Positions 21,346 to 34,400 of a DNA stretch of 64,000 bases are shown here, piece by piece. Numbering within the stretch: the first letter of the stretch is position 1; each line of letters begins with the position of its first letter. This DNA is from Salvator merianae (taxonomy: Eukaryota; Chordata; Lepidosauria; Squamata; Teiidae), in NCBI GenBank assembly GCA_003586115.2, contig QVOM02000034.1:11024612-11088611 (forward strand), written 5' to 3'. The translations under genes were made by a program, and so were the position numbers. The notes under the pieces were generated by a model, which was not told the origin of the DNA, ran no database searches, and worked only from the letters and a program-made list of their open reading frames with translations.

Positions 21346-21612
21346 ATGCAACTGCCATCCCAGGGACCTGGGGCGGCAGTTGAAACCATGTGCTGCCCAG
21401 ATTCCATGAGAGCTGCCTTAGCAGTGGGATGCTGCCTACAGCAGCTCCCCAATGTAGCCAGAATCACTGGACAGGGGGACTGGGAGTGCTAGTGGAAGTC
21501 CACTGGAGTTTACTTAGGTCTTCTGCAGTGATTGCAGATGCATTCAGCCCCTGGCCACTTTACTCATTCACACAGTGGGCTGAAGTTGAATGTAGTGAGG
21601 AGGTCAGGCGAA

Positions 21613-21821
21613 TGCTCTGTTCAGACATAAGAGGTGCCTCAGAGACAGTAGTATGTGGCCCTCATGTTCCCAAGCCTTCTCTAATCCACCTTTTCTAGTA
21701 CAGAATGTTTAGGAGGGTGGGGAGGGGCAGATTGGTGTGTGAACGATCCCACCTCAAAGCCTTCTCTAAGCTGCATCAGAGGTGCCTCAGGGATGCTTTT
21801 TTGCTGTGTCTGATCACAGCC
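21613..21821. mobile_element. PIF/Harbinger-like MITE, second copy
   Basis: The right end TGTCTGATCACAGCC is intact; the left end (tgctctgttcagaca) has three mismatches to the family TIR. Flanking triplets are gaa and caa. The interior matches 4010-4215 along its full length, with a longer middle. Confidence 0.75.
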
Positions 21822-22649
21822 CAAGAGTACTTTAATCAGGCTTCCCAAAGGGCTCTGACCCTAATCATATCTATAAGAGCAGCAGGGTCTGAAAGAAGGC
21901 AGAAATGTTTGTCAATCCAGATGCTCAGAGGCTGTGTGGATGGAGTCTTAGTGCTGGCACTACACCATGCCGGCTCTCAACCAGTGGCATACTATGGAGC
22001 TATAATATTTATCGGAACACTCTGATCCAGACTGTCAGTCTGCCTTACCATCTTCAAATACTTCCCCATTGACTTTAATAAATGTAGCAGCCATTGATGC
22101 ACATTCTTTGTTTCGGAAGAATTGCTTTGTTTCTAAAAAGAACAACAATAGCTCACAATCATGGGAATGCCAGTTTTGTGAAGATTTTGCTGAGTCATAA
22201 TTCTGGCTTTCAGGTTCCAGGATTTGGGCACTTGGTTGTCCATCCAAGCATTCTAGAAGTGGGCATATGAGTTGAAATATGCAAGTTCCAACTTCCAGAG
22301 CAGCAAATATGGAGAAGCCAGAGAAGCAGAACCAAACTGTTCTGCCAGTTGGAAGTGCTGTCCTAAGTGAAAACATCTTTGCAGGTCTGGACCTCAGAAG
22401 CAGAATCTGCACGTGTAATGCTTTTTAATTTTGATGTTCTTTGAGATTTATCTTTTCTTATAGGTGCAATTTTTTAAAAAATCTTGCAGTTGGTTTTACA
22501 GTCTATTCTGAGTAATTGATTTGTTTAGCTCTAATGGATATGGGACATCCTCTGATATAAGAGGTGTAATATGACTCTAAAAGTCAGCTACTGTGAGACT
22601 GCAAGCAGGGCAAGTTGTTATGCCATGTCAGGGTTGCCAAAAGCTTTTT
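21822..22649. other. unassigned non-coding DNA
   Basis: No gene or clear repeat; short minus-strand frames near 22035-22412 have no recognisable domain. Confidence 0.4.
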
Positions 22650-22822
22650 TTAAGGCTTTTTCTATGGCTAGGATAATTTGTTTGGCCATTTCTGGCCAGG
22701 CTGTGCTATGTCCTGCCATGGACTGGATAAGTATCTGCTTGGACACTTTGAGAATAGGCTACTGGACTAGATGGGCCTCAGGTCTGGCCCAGCAGAACAT
22801 TTATTATGTTCTTGTGTTCTTA
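22650..22822 (+). mobile_element. CR1 LINE 3' UTR fragment (different subfamily)
   Basis: It contains 'tactggactagatgggcctc' with 'aggtctggcccagcaga' and ends in 'ttatgttcttgtgttctta', a CR1-type 3' end distinct from the 33127 copy. Confidence 0.75.
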
Positions 22823-23058
22823 TAATAGATCCAAAACAACAGAAGGTATTGTGGCCTAGAAATATATGATAGAAGGCATGAAATGCAGGTATAGAGCACT
22901 TACTTCTGGGATGTCCTGACTGCAAGAAGCCAAGTGTTGCCTGTATGTCAAGCTACATCTGCTGAAATTCACTTTTGTATGCATCTATTAAAGGTGAAAG
23001 AGCTCTGTCCTCATTTTCATCTGGTTGCATTACTTGTCTTTCATAGGTAACTACCTTG
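22823..23058. other. unassigned non-coding DNA
   Basis: Nothing recognised. Confidence 0.4.
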
Positions 23059-23066
23059 GTTTAAAT

Positions 23067-23164
23067 CAGGGCTGCCCAACTTGCAGGCCTCCTGACGTTC
23101 ATGAACTACAACTCCCAGCATTCCATGCAGGATCATCTGGAGAGCTGCAAGTTGAGTAGCCATG
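23067..23164. mobile_element. small hAT MITE with 7/8 target duplication
   Basis: The left end CAGGGCTGCCCAACTTGCAG and right end CTGCAAGTTGAGTAGCCATG are inverted. The flanks gtttaaat (23059-23066) and gtttaaaa (23165-23172) agree at 7 of 8 positions. The middle has the widespread 'gaactacaactcccagcatt' phrase. It is 98 bp and non-coding. A decayed relative is at about 30960-31070. Confidence 0.8.
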
Positions 23165-23172
23165 GTTTAAAA

Positions 23173-25000
23173 CCATCACCATCTCAGTTGTACTGCTGGG
23201 TGAGTATTCATTGTCAAACCTCACACATTATTCAATCTGTGTTTACTGCACTAGCACAAAAATGGGAATTACATAACCTACCCCCACCCTCCAAATTCAT
23301 GTATGACATGGCGATGAAATGAAGCAAAAGTGGAAAAATTCCTTTAATATACCCTATACAATCAAATGCATGGGTCTGGGCATCAGTGGATTAATGTGGC
23401 AAAGAGATGTCTTCAGGCTAGAAAGTGTAACATCACTCAGTAAATTAACATCAATAATTATAAGCTGTAAACAGCAGCAGATATAATTAAGATCTGAAGC
23501 CCAAGGGTTGTGTACGCCTAGCTGCAGTTGACATTCTTCAATGTGGAGTTCTTAATGCTGGATTCCCCTTAGGAGACAGAAAATGTACCCATCATGCAGG
23601 AGCTTGAAATAATGTGCCAATGTGTTAAAAGAAGTGGCAAGTGGTATTTTTCCTCCTCCTCCTCTTCCCCCTCCTCCTCCTTTTTGTAAAGTCCTTTATT
23701 GTGTTTCCTTTTGTTGTTCAGGGTCGCTCATCAGTCAATTCTTTGTCTAAAAAGAAAACAAAAGAAAAAACACCTTATGCATCTCCCGCCCATTGGGGCT
23801 TAAATTAAACAAATAGGGTAAATTTCCTGATAACCACAAGACTAACCCTACAGATGTGTATTGGAAATATTTGAATGGAAATATTTAAACGTGCTAGAGA
23901 CATGAAAGGCATGGATGTTTAAGGAGCAGGGAGGTGATTATGGGTTACCCCTTTATTTATTTATTAGTATTTTTATCTGACCCTACACCCGAAGGTCTCT
24001 GGGTAGATTACAAAGTAAAAACAAATTAAAAGACTCTACTCAAAACAAGGGCCTACTACTCCAGTAGTCTGTGGCCACGGTGGTCATGGTTATGGAAGCC
24101 CAAAGCAACCCGTGGGCATAACTACTTGCCCTGCCTGTAGTCTCTCAGCAGCTGACTTTTAGAGGCATATCACACCTCCTACACTAGAGGATGCACACTG
24201 CCACCAGAGCTAGTAACAACTGATAGCCTCTCTAGAGACACTTTTGTGTTAAGGTTGGAAGTCATCTTTGGGAATCATTTGCTCTTTGGGAGGACTGTTT
24301 GCACCTGGACCAGTTTAAGGAGAAGCAGAAGAAGCAAAAGTAGTAGCAGAAGAAGAATTCATGATGTTGGATCAGTAAGATGCTGAGAGTGAGGCTTGGT
24401 TCAAACTGGAACCTGGCTTTTGATTACTCAGAATGTGGTTTGGTTGCCAAAGCTGAGAAGGGCAAACAGGGACCTTGAAATTGCCTATCTACAGTTAGTA
24501 CTTGGAAGACATGTCACAGATTAGCATCAATGCCAGACCTAAACAGACCCAGCATATTGGGTCCTGGTTTGAGCAGACAAAACTAAACCTTTCGATCACT
24601 GTCGCACCTTTCTATGCAATACCATATCATATCCTACAGTGACCCCATCTCTACCAAATCCACAGAAATGGAAGCATGCCCCTAATAAATAAGCACAGAC
24701 AAATTGTATGCCAGCCTGTGTTCTCTCTGATTCTTCTTTTAATGCAATGAATTCCTTCTTCTTGGGTGATGTGCAACATGAGCACTCTACTCTCATTTCT
24801 TCTTTTCTTGCACCCTCCCTGGTTTCAATGGTAGCCTGTGGAACTTTTCCGTGAGGATGATTGGGGAGCAGTGAGGCTCTTGTTGGAAGGCTCACTTGGA
24901 TTGCAACAGATCCTGATTCGATGTGGTTTTGTAGGACCAAAATGAATCTTCTAATTAGAGCTTTCCCTTACCACCCTCACCATCTTGAACTATGGGTCAC
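23173..25000. other. unassigned DNA with CCT microsatellite and a SINE-tail trace
   Basis: A (CCT)n tract lies at about 23650-23685. A decayed reverse SINE tail (tttatctgaccctacacccg) lies at about 23945-24080. AGA/GCA-rich tracts occur near 24320-24355. No gene seen. Confidence 0.45.
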
Positions 25001-25336
25001 TAGAGATGTACAAAATTCACTTCATGTTTGAACATCTGATCTAATGTTTCACATTTGCAGGTATTTGAATTGGATTGAAAATGCACTTTTTCACATTTTC
25101 AAAGTTTGATCAAAATGAACCAGCCTCTACCCTCGTGAAAGTAGAATATTTGATCGAACTTTCACGCTTTTGCTGTGTTTTAACCCATGAAAAGGTTGTT
25201 TCCAATGAGGAAAACATTGTGAAAACAAACGTGAAAAAACACTATTTCAACATTACAATTTGCTGACAAAGCAAAAATACAGATTTTTACTTCAACTGCG
25301 AATCAAAAATGCAAATTTCATTTGTGTGCATTCCTG
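25001..25336. mobile_element. hAT MITE (TAGAGATGTACA ends), perfect 8-bp TSD tgggtcac
   Basis: The left end TAGAGATGTACAAAATTCAC and right end TGTGTGCATTCCTG are inverted with mismatches. An exact 8-bp duplication tgggtcac lies at 24993-25000 and 25337-25344. It belongs to the TAGGGATGTGCA family seen at 9372, 41323 and 42300. The interior is AT-rich with short internal palindromes and no transposase. Confidence 0.85.
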
Positions 25337-25344
25337 TGGGTCAC

Positions 25345-26104
25345 TCCTGCTTGGGTCTCTAGCTATGTCTCTGCACAAACACAGAGTGGGCCTGAGAATG
25401 CCTGCCTTGGCAGAGGCAGTTTCTTTGATGCATCAAGGAACATCTCTACAGATCCATGTAGGAGTGTAGAGGCTCTCAAGGATGTGGCAACTGAGGTGCT
25501 CTTCTGGAGGGTGAAAAATCGCGCCCTTTCCTATGAGTATGCCTCAGATATCGTTCATGCCCTTTGCTGGGCTGACATGCTCATTGTTGGGTGCCCTGCA
25601 TCACCATTAACAGAATCTCAATGTGCTTGTAAGTGGAGATGCAGCCTCTGTCAAATTCCTTGTAAAGTGGGATTCAGAGAGAAATGTGGGAGGAAGCACA
25701 GCCTCCAGACTGAGTGAAGACCAATTTAAAAAGCACACTGCATTCACCCCTTTTTTGCATATTGCAGAAGGGACACACACTTCCAAGCACTTTGATGATA
25801 CAAAAGGAAGACAGATCTGATTCTCTGGCTACTTCTACTCACGTGTAAGAAAAGGGTGCCATAAACAGAGAGACAACAGGAACGGGACTGAAGTGCATTG
25901 CCACGTCCCCCAACCTCATTCCATCTTTTCCTGGCCGAAAGGTGGCCTTTTAAATTTTTTACCTGCCTCTCCTTAGGCACCTGGAGAACAAGAGTACCAT
26001 GTGCCCAGGAGTAAAAACTAAAAAAGAGAGAAAAAGAGGTGTAACTGTGATGCCTGCGTTCTTGCCCATTCCTTCCCCAGGTCTCTAGGCACAGAGGCAA
26101 TTGT
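25345..26104. other. unassigned non-coding DNA
   Basis: A 131-codon open frame (25322-25717) starts inside the preceding MITE and has no recognisable domain, so I do not call it a gene. Confidence 0.4.
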
Positions 26105-26403
26105 GGAAATGAAGAAGAAGAAGAACTTGTTTTTTATACCCCGCTTTTCTCGGCTGAAGCTGACTCAAAGCGGCTTACAAGGTTATTTTTCCGCCCAAAG
26201 GCTTACATCTGTCTATCTTCCGCATCACACAATGTGATGCTCCCTATTTATCTACTTGCAATTACTTGCTTTCGAACAGCTAGGTTGGCTGGAGCTAGAG
26301 GCCAGTAGAGGGCGCTCATCCCCTCTACACGGCAGACAGGGGCCTTGAACTCCGATCCTCCTATTGAAAGATCAGTGCCTTAGCCTTCTGCGCCACCGTG
26401 CCT
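26105..26403 (-). mobile_element. tRNA-derived SINE, nearly complete
   Basis: On the minus strand a tRNA-like head carries an A box (TGGCGCAGAAGG, complement of 26384-26395) and a B box (AGTTCAAGGCC, complement of 26341-26351). The body 'ccttgtaagccgctttgagt' and 'gagaaaagcggggtataaa' leads to a (CTT)n tail (gaagaagaagaagaa on the plus strand at 26110-26125). It differs from the SINE family at 9217. Confidence 0.8.
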
Positions 26404-28334
26404 CAAATGTTTTCATGTGTGGGCCAGCGCACAGGTACTCAGGAGATACAAGAAGGAAGAAACGAGAATATAGTCATTCTGGTTCCTTCTGACTGTCCCT
26501 CCCCTCTGCTTGGTTGGATTGTTCCTGCCTTTCTTTCTTCTGGCCATGTGAGATTCCCTTCCCACAGGTACTCCTGTTTGAAGCAATTAAATTTAAACAG
26601 GGAATGGGTTTTTTTGCAGGCCCATACGAAGGAAGGTTGGCATTGCTTCATACTCCCTCACATATTGCTACAGAGCATAAATTTCTCCCTGGGTGTGTTT
26701 CCATTTTACCTAAAGGAGGCACCTGGGGTGGATGCTTCTGCTGAGGAATCTTCCTTCCACTCACCTTCCCAGCTCTACTTTTGCTGCACTGGTGATGGAC
26801 AACCTCTGTTCCTATGTTCAGAGACGGAAGTCAGCTTCTGAATCTTTGCAGGTGTTTCCCCTGGGGAGACTAGGCTTCATCTATGTGTGCAAGGACATGG
26901 CTTCGGTATCTTTTGATGGGCCTCAGGATGCTACTGCCTCCCCACAGATGCTTCAACAGGGAGGAGATGCGCAGACTGTCCACCCCAGGGACCCATCAAA
27001 GGCATCTGAGAGTTTCTCCACTAGCCATTCATTTCAATCTATTTACAAGAGGACTGGGGCAGGGGCACTGAGAAAAAGAACCAGAAGAATGGGAACCTCC
27101 AAGAGATAAACAGATATACTCATAGCAAAAATTCTACACTTTTGATCTGCAGAGTCCTGTGTTCTTAAATTTCACCACGAGTTATCAGAAGCTTGCCTCA
27201 AAGTCTAGATCAGCTGCCCTCTCTATGAGTTCATCCTCCCAGCCCAGTGCATTAGTTTTCCCAGTGATTCTCAGCTGCTGCATGCTCTGTTGGTATTGGT
27301 TGTTGCTGTGCAATTAAAAAAACCCCATTTTTAAAGATCTCATGGTGATGCAGCTGTGCTTGCTGGTAGCCAAAAAGCACATCTGTGGTCAAAATGACCA
27401 TTAGATGTGTCAGACAGCAGACCAAAGTTCTGGATGCCATGGCAGTGGGCAGGGATGCCACATAATCAGTCAAACTAATTATCCTAGCCATATAAAAAGT
27501 AAAACAAAAGACCAACAAACAACAAAAAGCCACAAGTACATCTGATATTTGGCTGATTTTTAGCCAAAGTTGGCAGACCTGACAGTAGGTATGAATGTGG
27601 GTCAGTTACACCCATGATGAGGGCGTAGGGTATAGTAGCGCCCTTTCCTTGACCCCAGTTGCATATAGATATACTGTTTCTCAACACAGAAGCTTTATTT
27701 CCTCAGAAAGGTTGGTAATCTTTTTTAAAAAGTCTTTCTTCAGCTTGTTCTATAACAATAAGAATCATGTTCTTACACTGGATAGGCTGTTTTGAAAATT
27801 GTCCAGTTATTTTTATTGCTTTGTTGGATTTATATATGTATAAAATTAAAGAAAAAGAAGTCAGAATGGTCACAATGTTTCTTCCTTGAACCTTTCCCCC
27901 CTCCTTTTTATTGTTTTTTCCCCACAAGTAAAATTAAACTAGTTCAGTGCTTCTACATTAGAGGGTGTTTTATCTGAACAACCCTAACAAAACAGAACAA
28001 AACAAATCCTTCTAATCTATATCGCTAATGGTTAGGGAAAAAAATTAAAGGCCAAACGTCTAGATGAGTTTAAAGAAAAGCACGATTAGTATGCAAATTT
28101 GACTTTCTGCATCAAATGCCATTTAACTGAGCAAATGTTTTGTAGTGCAAGTTCAGGTGTTTGGTCATATTCTGTCAAAATGCCATTCTGCAACGTTCCC
28201 AAATTTAATAGCAGCACTTTAAAACAAAATGAATTTTTTTCTTTGTTGTCAAGCTTCTCCAGACATAATAATAGGCTGCTACCTGTTTCTAATCTGCAAG
28301 TCCCTTGTCCCTGAAACACTGGGAGCTTCTGCAT
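26404..28334. other. unassigned non-coding DNA
   Basis: About 1.9 kb without a recognised gene. Several frames of 60-147 codons overlap on both strands with no domain. At about 27484-27530 an A-rich, AACAA-rich tract is present. Confidence 0.45.
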
Positions 28335-28490
28335 TGGGCAGTATATTGGACCAGCTAGTATACTAGGAACTTTCCTTCCACATACTGATGCAGTCTAAAG
28401 GAGGCCATGGCTGCCCCTCCTATTAGACTGCACCCATGTGTGAAAGGAAGGATCCTTGTACACTTGTTGGTCCAGTATACTGGCCAGTGC
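28335..28490. mobile_element. hairpin MITE
   Basis: The left arm (gcagtatattggaccagcta ... cttccttccacat) pairs with the right arm (tgtgtgaaaggaagg ... ttggtccagtatactggcc). Arms are about 70 bases around a loop near 28405-28414. No clear target duplication was found. Confidence 0.6.
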
Positions 28491-29028
28491 GAAAAACACC
28501 CCTAAATGAGTGAATGCCAAGACAGCTTTGGCTCAAAATTATATATAGGTGGCATTGCACACTGCTAATTTTATCTAAAATAACAAAAAACATATCCACC
28601 TACCTGCCAGCATGGTTGCCCAACCCTGGGCTCATTTCTACATATGTGGTGGTCGTGTCCAAAAGTTCACTGACTGAGTTGCCACAGTGATGTCTCAGAA
28701 CATACCTGAATATTCCAACTGCTGACAAGGAAGGACGAATAATTATTTTAAAACATTTTATCCTGTGTTTCATCTAAAAAATCCTAAGAAAGTTCATTTT
28801 AAAAAATGCACAAACAAAAGAAAACATATTAAAACCGCACAGTAAAGTTTCACAATCCATGTTTTTACTGTCTGTGAATACAATATAATCTTTTGGCAGG
28901 GAGAAAATCATCTCTGTCAGAGGGCAGATAAAAGGCTGAGTATTGAATGGGGCACAAGATGACATAAACAGGCAGTGGTTTATGGTTTTACATGTCTATA
29001 GAAGCAGAAGTTAGACACATGTACTAAG
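28491..29028. other. unassigned non-coding DNA
   Basis: Nothing recognised. Confidence 0.4.
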
Positions 29029-29036
29029 TATTCTAG

Positions 29037-29212
29037 CAGCGGCAGCCCGTGCCTTTAAGGGCAGGTGTCCGCGCGAGTGCCATGGCCATTCGCGGGGCCT
29101 CCGGGCCTCCGTAGTGACACAGCAGGTCACCTCATTATGGAGGCCCGGAGGCCCCGCGAACGGCCATGGCACTCGCGCGAACACCCACCCTTAAAGGCAC
29201 GGGCTGCCGCTG
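29037..29212. mobile_element. foldback hAT-type MITE, perfect 8-bp TSD tattctag
   Basis: The element is almost wholly palindromic: two arms of about 80 bases starting CAGCGGCAGCCCGTGCC differ at only a handful of positions. The exact 8-bp duplication tattctag lies at 29029-29036 and 29213-29220. It is GC-rich, contains no frame of interest and folds into one long stem. Confidence 0.9.
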
Positions 29213-29220
29213 TATTCTAG

Positions 29221-29986
29221 GTAGCAGTTATGCCTACAATCAGAAGTGGATGGTGGTGCAGAGCATACTGGAAGCACTTGAAACTGACCTGTACTGGTCA
29301 TGGCAAATCTTTCTTTGAAACAAACCAGTCCAGGTTGGATCAAAGAAAGATTTGGCCTGCACGGGAGACTTCAAACAAGCCTAAGAAATCTGCGTGCAGT
29401 TGTTTCACTTGCCTCCAAATGTGTTTGCCTTTGCTGGGCACCACTGCTTGCAGTCTGGCTGTAGCCCTTGGAAGTGTTTGGATCCAGACTACCCAAGAGT
29501 TGGTTGACTTCCAGATTTGGCCTGCTGTGACCATACTGAGGCCTGGAGGCCTCACTGGCTAGTGATCGCCTCCTTCCCGCGGGTTCTGAACACCCACTCT
29601 TAAAACAACAGGCCGCTGCTGCCTCCCATAACAGGCAGGGTATTAATCCCTTTTCCCTGCCTTCATCCTTGAACATTCTTTTCTTTTTTGTAATTTCTGA
29701 ACTGGGGACTCCCTCACTGCCATTTAACAGGCAGGGGGTTGAATACAGGGAAATGGTTGATAGGGCCAATCCTTATCTTCAAAAGCACTAACATCCCTGA
29801 GTGGACCTGTAACTTTTCTCAAGCACCAGCTTGTGAGTGGGGAAAAAGTAGTTTGAAGAGCCCTCCCAGCTCTTCAGATCACTCTGCCACTACTGCACCT
29901 TAATGACACTTCAAGTGGCATAAGGGAGGGTAGTGCCATTTTTGTGAGTGTGTCATCCAAACAGACACTTGGTTCTTCCTCTGTAT
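29221..29986. other. unassigned non-coding DNA
   Basis: No gene. At 29325-29360 'gatcaaagaaagattt' echoes 'caaatctttctttg' about 30 bases upstream, a small inverted repeat. Confidence 0.4.
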
Positions 29987-30042
29987 TGAATGCACAATGA
30001 GGGTGCAGTGTTCAGCAGACATTGCACCCTCATTGCACATTC
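29987..30042. repeat. short hairpin, 21-bp arms
   Basis: The arm 'tgaatgcacaatgagggtgca' without its last base pairs with 'tgcaccctcattgcacattc' with two mismatches around a 14-base loop. The flank 'catcatggcatcgtgtgga' at 30050 echoes 'ggtgccttcatggcatcctg' at 61640, so it may be part of a small MITE family. Confidence 0.6.
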
Positions 30043-31475
30043 AAGGCACCATCATGGCATCGTGTGGATTGCACCACTTGTAACAACCAGATTTACTGTG
30101 GCAGCCTTGATGAAGGTGACGAAAGGAGGCAAAATTTTCTCTTCAAAACAGTTTAATTTCTCTCCCCCCTTTGATCAGCATTTTTGTGAAGGTACACTGG
30201 AGCAGGTTTGGAGACAGAAGAAAAAAACGCTTCTTGTTGTTTGGAAGTCTCAAGATCTTTGGGAAGGGGGAGAGACAGAACTCAGCAACTTCAGTTTCTA
30301 AAATTGTGTAATTCCTGCTAGGGGTGTGCAGAATGCTGCTATTAGTGTTTTATTAAACATCTGATATTTTATTCACTCACTACATAGGAAGTGGAGTTTG
30401 CTAGATGGAAAACCTAGCAAACTTCCCCAAGGAGAAAGGTATATACTTACCTTTGCTCATTTTGCTCTTGGTTTGTTCCTGCTGGTCTTCTTGAACCCTT
30501 AGGGTTGTGCTTGAATGACACTCCATTGCAAAACATGATGACATCATTTTGTGATGATATGTAATTTTGCGTCTGCTGCCAATCTCCAGGTGCTGCCAGA
30601 CTTCCAGAGGATAAGTAATAATTTATTAAGCTTGCTTGCCTGCCTAGATAGAGTCATAGAGGTTTGTGAGGGGGTGATGGCAAATGCAGAAAACATCAGA
30701 TTTGTGGGAAGGAAAGTACCGTGCATCAGTAAGGACCACATCTATTGCTACACATATTTTTTACTGTTGCTCTTACAACATGGCATCTGGAAGGATCTCC
30801 AAGAGGACAGTGTGCCTGTTGAGTTAACAAAAGTTCCCTACCCTTTTAAAGATATTTCTGAGCACATATCCTGTTATGTGCCAATTAGAGCAGTTCTAGC
30901 TTAGTGATAGAATATTGTTTTTGTATTTGTTTTTGCACACAGATCCACTCGGATTTTAGGGGTGTTCAAACTATGGCTCCCTAGATATTATTGAATTATA
31001 ACTCTCACCATTCCTTACAAATGACCAGACTGAATGGGGCTGAGAGGGTTATGGAGGGCCTTGGTTGGGTACTTCTGATCTATGCCATGCCTGGTAAAGA
31101 CCTATAAAACATTTAAAAGCTCAGTTCTGTGAACTGAGCTTTTAAAATTTCAGGCGTTTCACTAACCAACTAGGAAACATCTTCAGAGCAAAAGTGGCTT
31201 ATTGCTGGTGGAAGGAGGGGGGATATATACCACCAGCATTCATAAGGATGATGCCACCTAGCCCAGTGGCTAAACATCTTCAGCAACAAGATCCAGCTCA
31301 GAAAACTCCTACAATGGAACAATAAGTTCCTTGCATGTGATTGTACAATGTAAAAAAACACTAGTAATAGAAAGGTAGCTGAAAGGCATCTCTATATACA
31401 GAGCTGGTATATCTCTGTGTACAAGATATCATAGAAACCAGCTGTAAGCATCTACCTGATGAGTGTTCTAACTAT
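30043..31475. other. mostly unassigned; one decayed hAT MITE and one perfect palindrome
   Basis: At about 30960-31070 a decayed relative of the 23067 MITE is visible (ttattgaattataactctca). At 31112-31146 two perfect 16-base arms (TTTAAAAGCTCAGTTC) flank a 3-base loop. Nothing else was recognised. Confidence 0.5.
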
Positions 31476-32018
31476 GGACCTTTCTGCTGTTACTGGTATC
31501 CCAAAGCACTGTGAGGCCTAGACACCTTCGGGACCTCTCTCTTCCACACTCTGGGGTGGAACAGAGAGGCCCCATCCCCTGATAGACTGCCCCATCCACA
31601 CTGGATGGAGTGTATATCAAACTAGGCAGCCCCAAATGGCCACCTAATCCAGTATAGGGATAGACCTTTTTAAAAAAGGCCAGTGTGGTCACGAGTAAAC
31701 TGGCCCAGGGAGGTGTGTGGATGGGCCAGTTTAGCAGGAGAATCCATTTCAGTGGAGCACAAAATTGGGCCACCAAAATGGGTCCCCTGGGGGCTCCAAG
31801 GTTAGGAACTTTAGCTCCTAGCCTTTGGAGAGCACAGAAGCTGGCTCTGAAGATTGCATGATCTTTGGGACAGCACGCTGCTGTCCTGGAACTGCAGTCC
31901 TGGAACTGCTGCCCAAATGTGGATGGCTTGTTCCAGAATAGTCAGAGTGGCCAAGTTCCTGGAACCACTTCCAGCCTGGACCTGGACTAATCCAGGAAAG
32001 GTAAGTGTGAAAAGGCCC
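31476..32018. mobile_element. TIR-family element, subfamily 1, TSD TAT
   Basis: The left end 'ggacctttctgctgttactg' follows TAT (31473-31475). The right end 'gtaagtgtgaaaaggccc' precedes TAT (32019-32021). The interior is shared with 16850, 50691 and 58328 ('ccatttcagtggagcacaa', 'atgggtcccctgggggctc', 'gttccagaatag'). It is non-coding. Confidence 0.75.
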
Positions 32019-32021
32019 TAT

Positions 32022-32949
32022 AATTCTGGAATAGAAGAGGTTTGGGTTATCTTTATCCAGTAAAGTTTTCTTATGTGATGAAACTTGTACTCAATTCTGG
32101 TCAAACTGAATTTCATGTGACCATTATAAGAAGCAGGTGTGAATATATTTTGCTCAGCAGTTCATAGGATCCAGCAACTGGTAAATATCAAGCAACCAAT
32201 TAATTTTCACAGACGCGTCCTAGACTCCAGGCATCGTATCCCTTGATTCAATTGCAGTGAAGCAGTTACAATGAAAATAATCTTTCCATCCATCTGGAAG
32301 CAAACACTTCCCAAAATATCCAGCCAGAGAATGAGAGAGAGAGGCTGAGAGACACACATCCTGAATACAATAAATTTAACTTGCACAAGCATACCAGCAA
32401 AATAATTACAGAAGCTATTGTCATCATTAAAGTCAAAGGAAATGCTAGTTGAATTATTGTCAATTACCGCCGAAGGTTACAAAGCTGATTAGCATGTGCA
32501 GTATTTGGGAGAAAGAATTATGCACATTTTGACAGTTAACAAATTCCTTCATCTCCATAAAACACATATTCCTGTTGACTGAGAAAGGACATGCAAGATC
32601 ACTGCTTGATGAGTGAGTCTGGTTTGTAATGACTGAAGTCACATGCAGGGACATAACAATTGTTTGGTGAGGCTGAGTGTTAAAGGTTATTACTTGGGAA
32701 GGACCCCTATGGAGAGTGTTAAAGATATCCTTGGGAAAGGCCCCTATGCAGTGAAGTGGGGAGGGCTATATCTTTTCAAAGGCATATCCTTGGGGCAGGG
32801 TTGAAAACAGATATGATCATTCGTGTCCACACCTCTAAAGATTTAGTCATTCATTTCAACTACCTATAACTCTCACCTGTACAATAAGACATTTCCATGG
32901 CCGCCTTCACATCAGGCAATTGTTCTGGGTGGGTGTAAAAAACCCATTC
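32022..32949. other. unassigned non-coding DNA
   Basis: No gene or clear repeat. A short imperfect duplication is visible near 32700-32770 (cccctatggagagtg / cccctatgcagtgaa). Confidence 0.4.
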
Positions 32950-33125
32950 AACACTAAAGGAAAGCAACCCTGACTGTTTATTGGACCGACAAATACTGAA
33001 GCTGAAGCTCAGATACTTAGGCCACATAAGGAGAAGACAGGAGCCATGGGAAAGAATGTAGGAAAAAGGAGAGGGTGGTGGTAAAGGATGAGATGGATAT
33101 ATAGTGTCATGGAAGCAAATAACAT

Positions 33126-33126
<1 letters not shown>
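32950..33126 (+). mobile_element. RTE/BovB LINE, upstream piece of a split 3' end
   Basis: It reads 'gaccgacaaatactgaagct' then 'gaagctcagatacttaggcc', the BovB segment just before the 3' UTR. The companion piece is 34401-34517; the intervening 1.27 kb is a CR1 insertion. It is 5'-truncated and non-coding. Confidence 0.85.

Positions 33127-34400
<1,274 letters not shown>

Noticed and set aside
25322..25717. 131-codon frame as a gene
   Set aside because: It begins within a hAT MITE, has no recognisable domain, and has no supporting splice or promoter context.
26340..26403. tRNA gene on the minus strand
   Set aside because: The tRNA-like head is followed by a SINE body and a (CTT)n tail.
30320..30345. 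A hAT end (TAGGGGTGTGCAG)
   Set aside because: It resembles the family end, but no partner end or duplication was found nearby.
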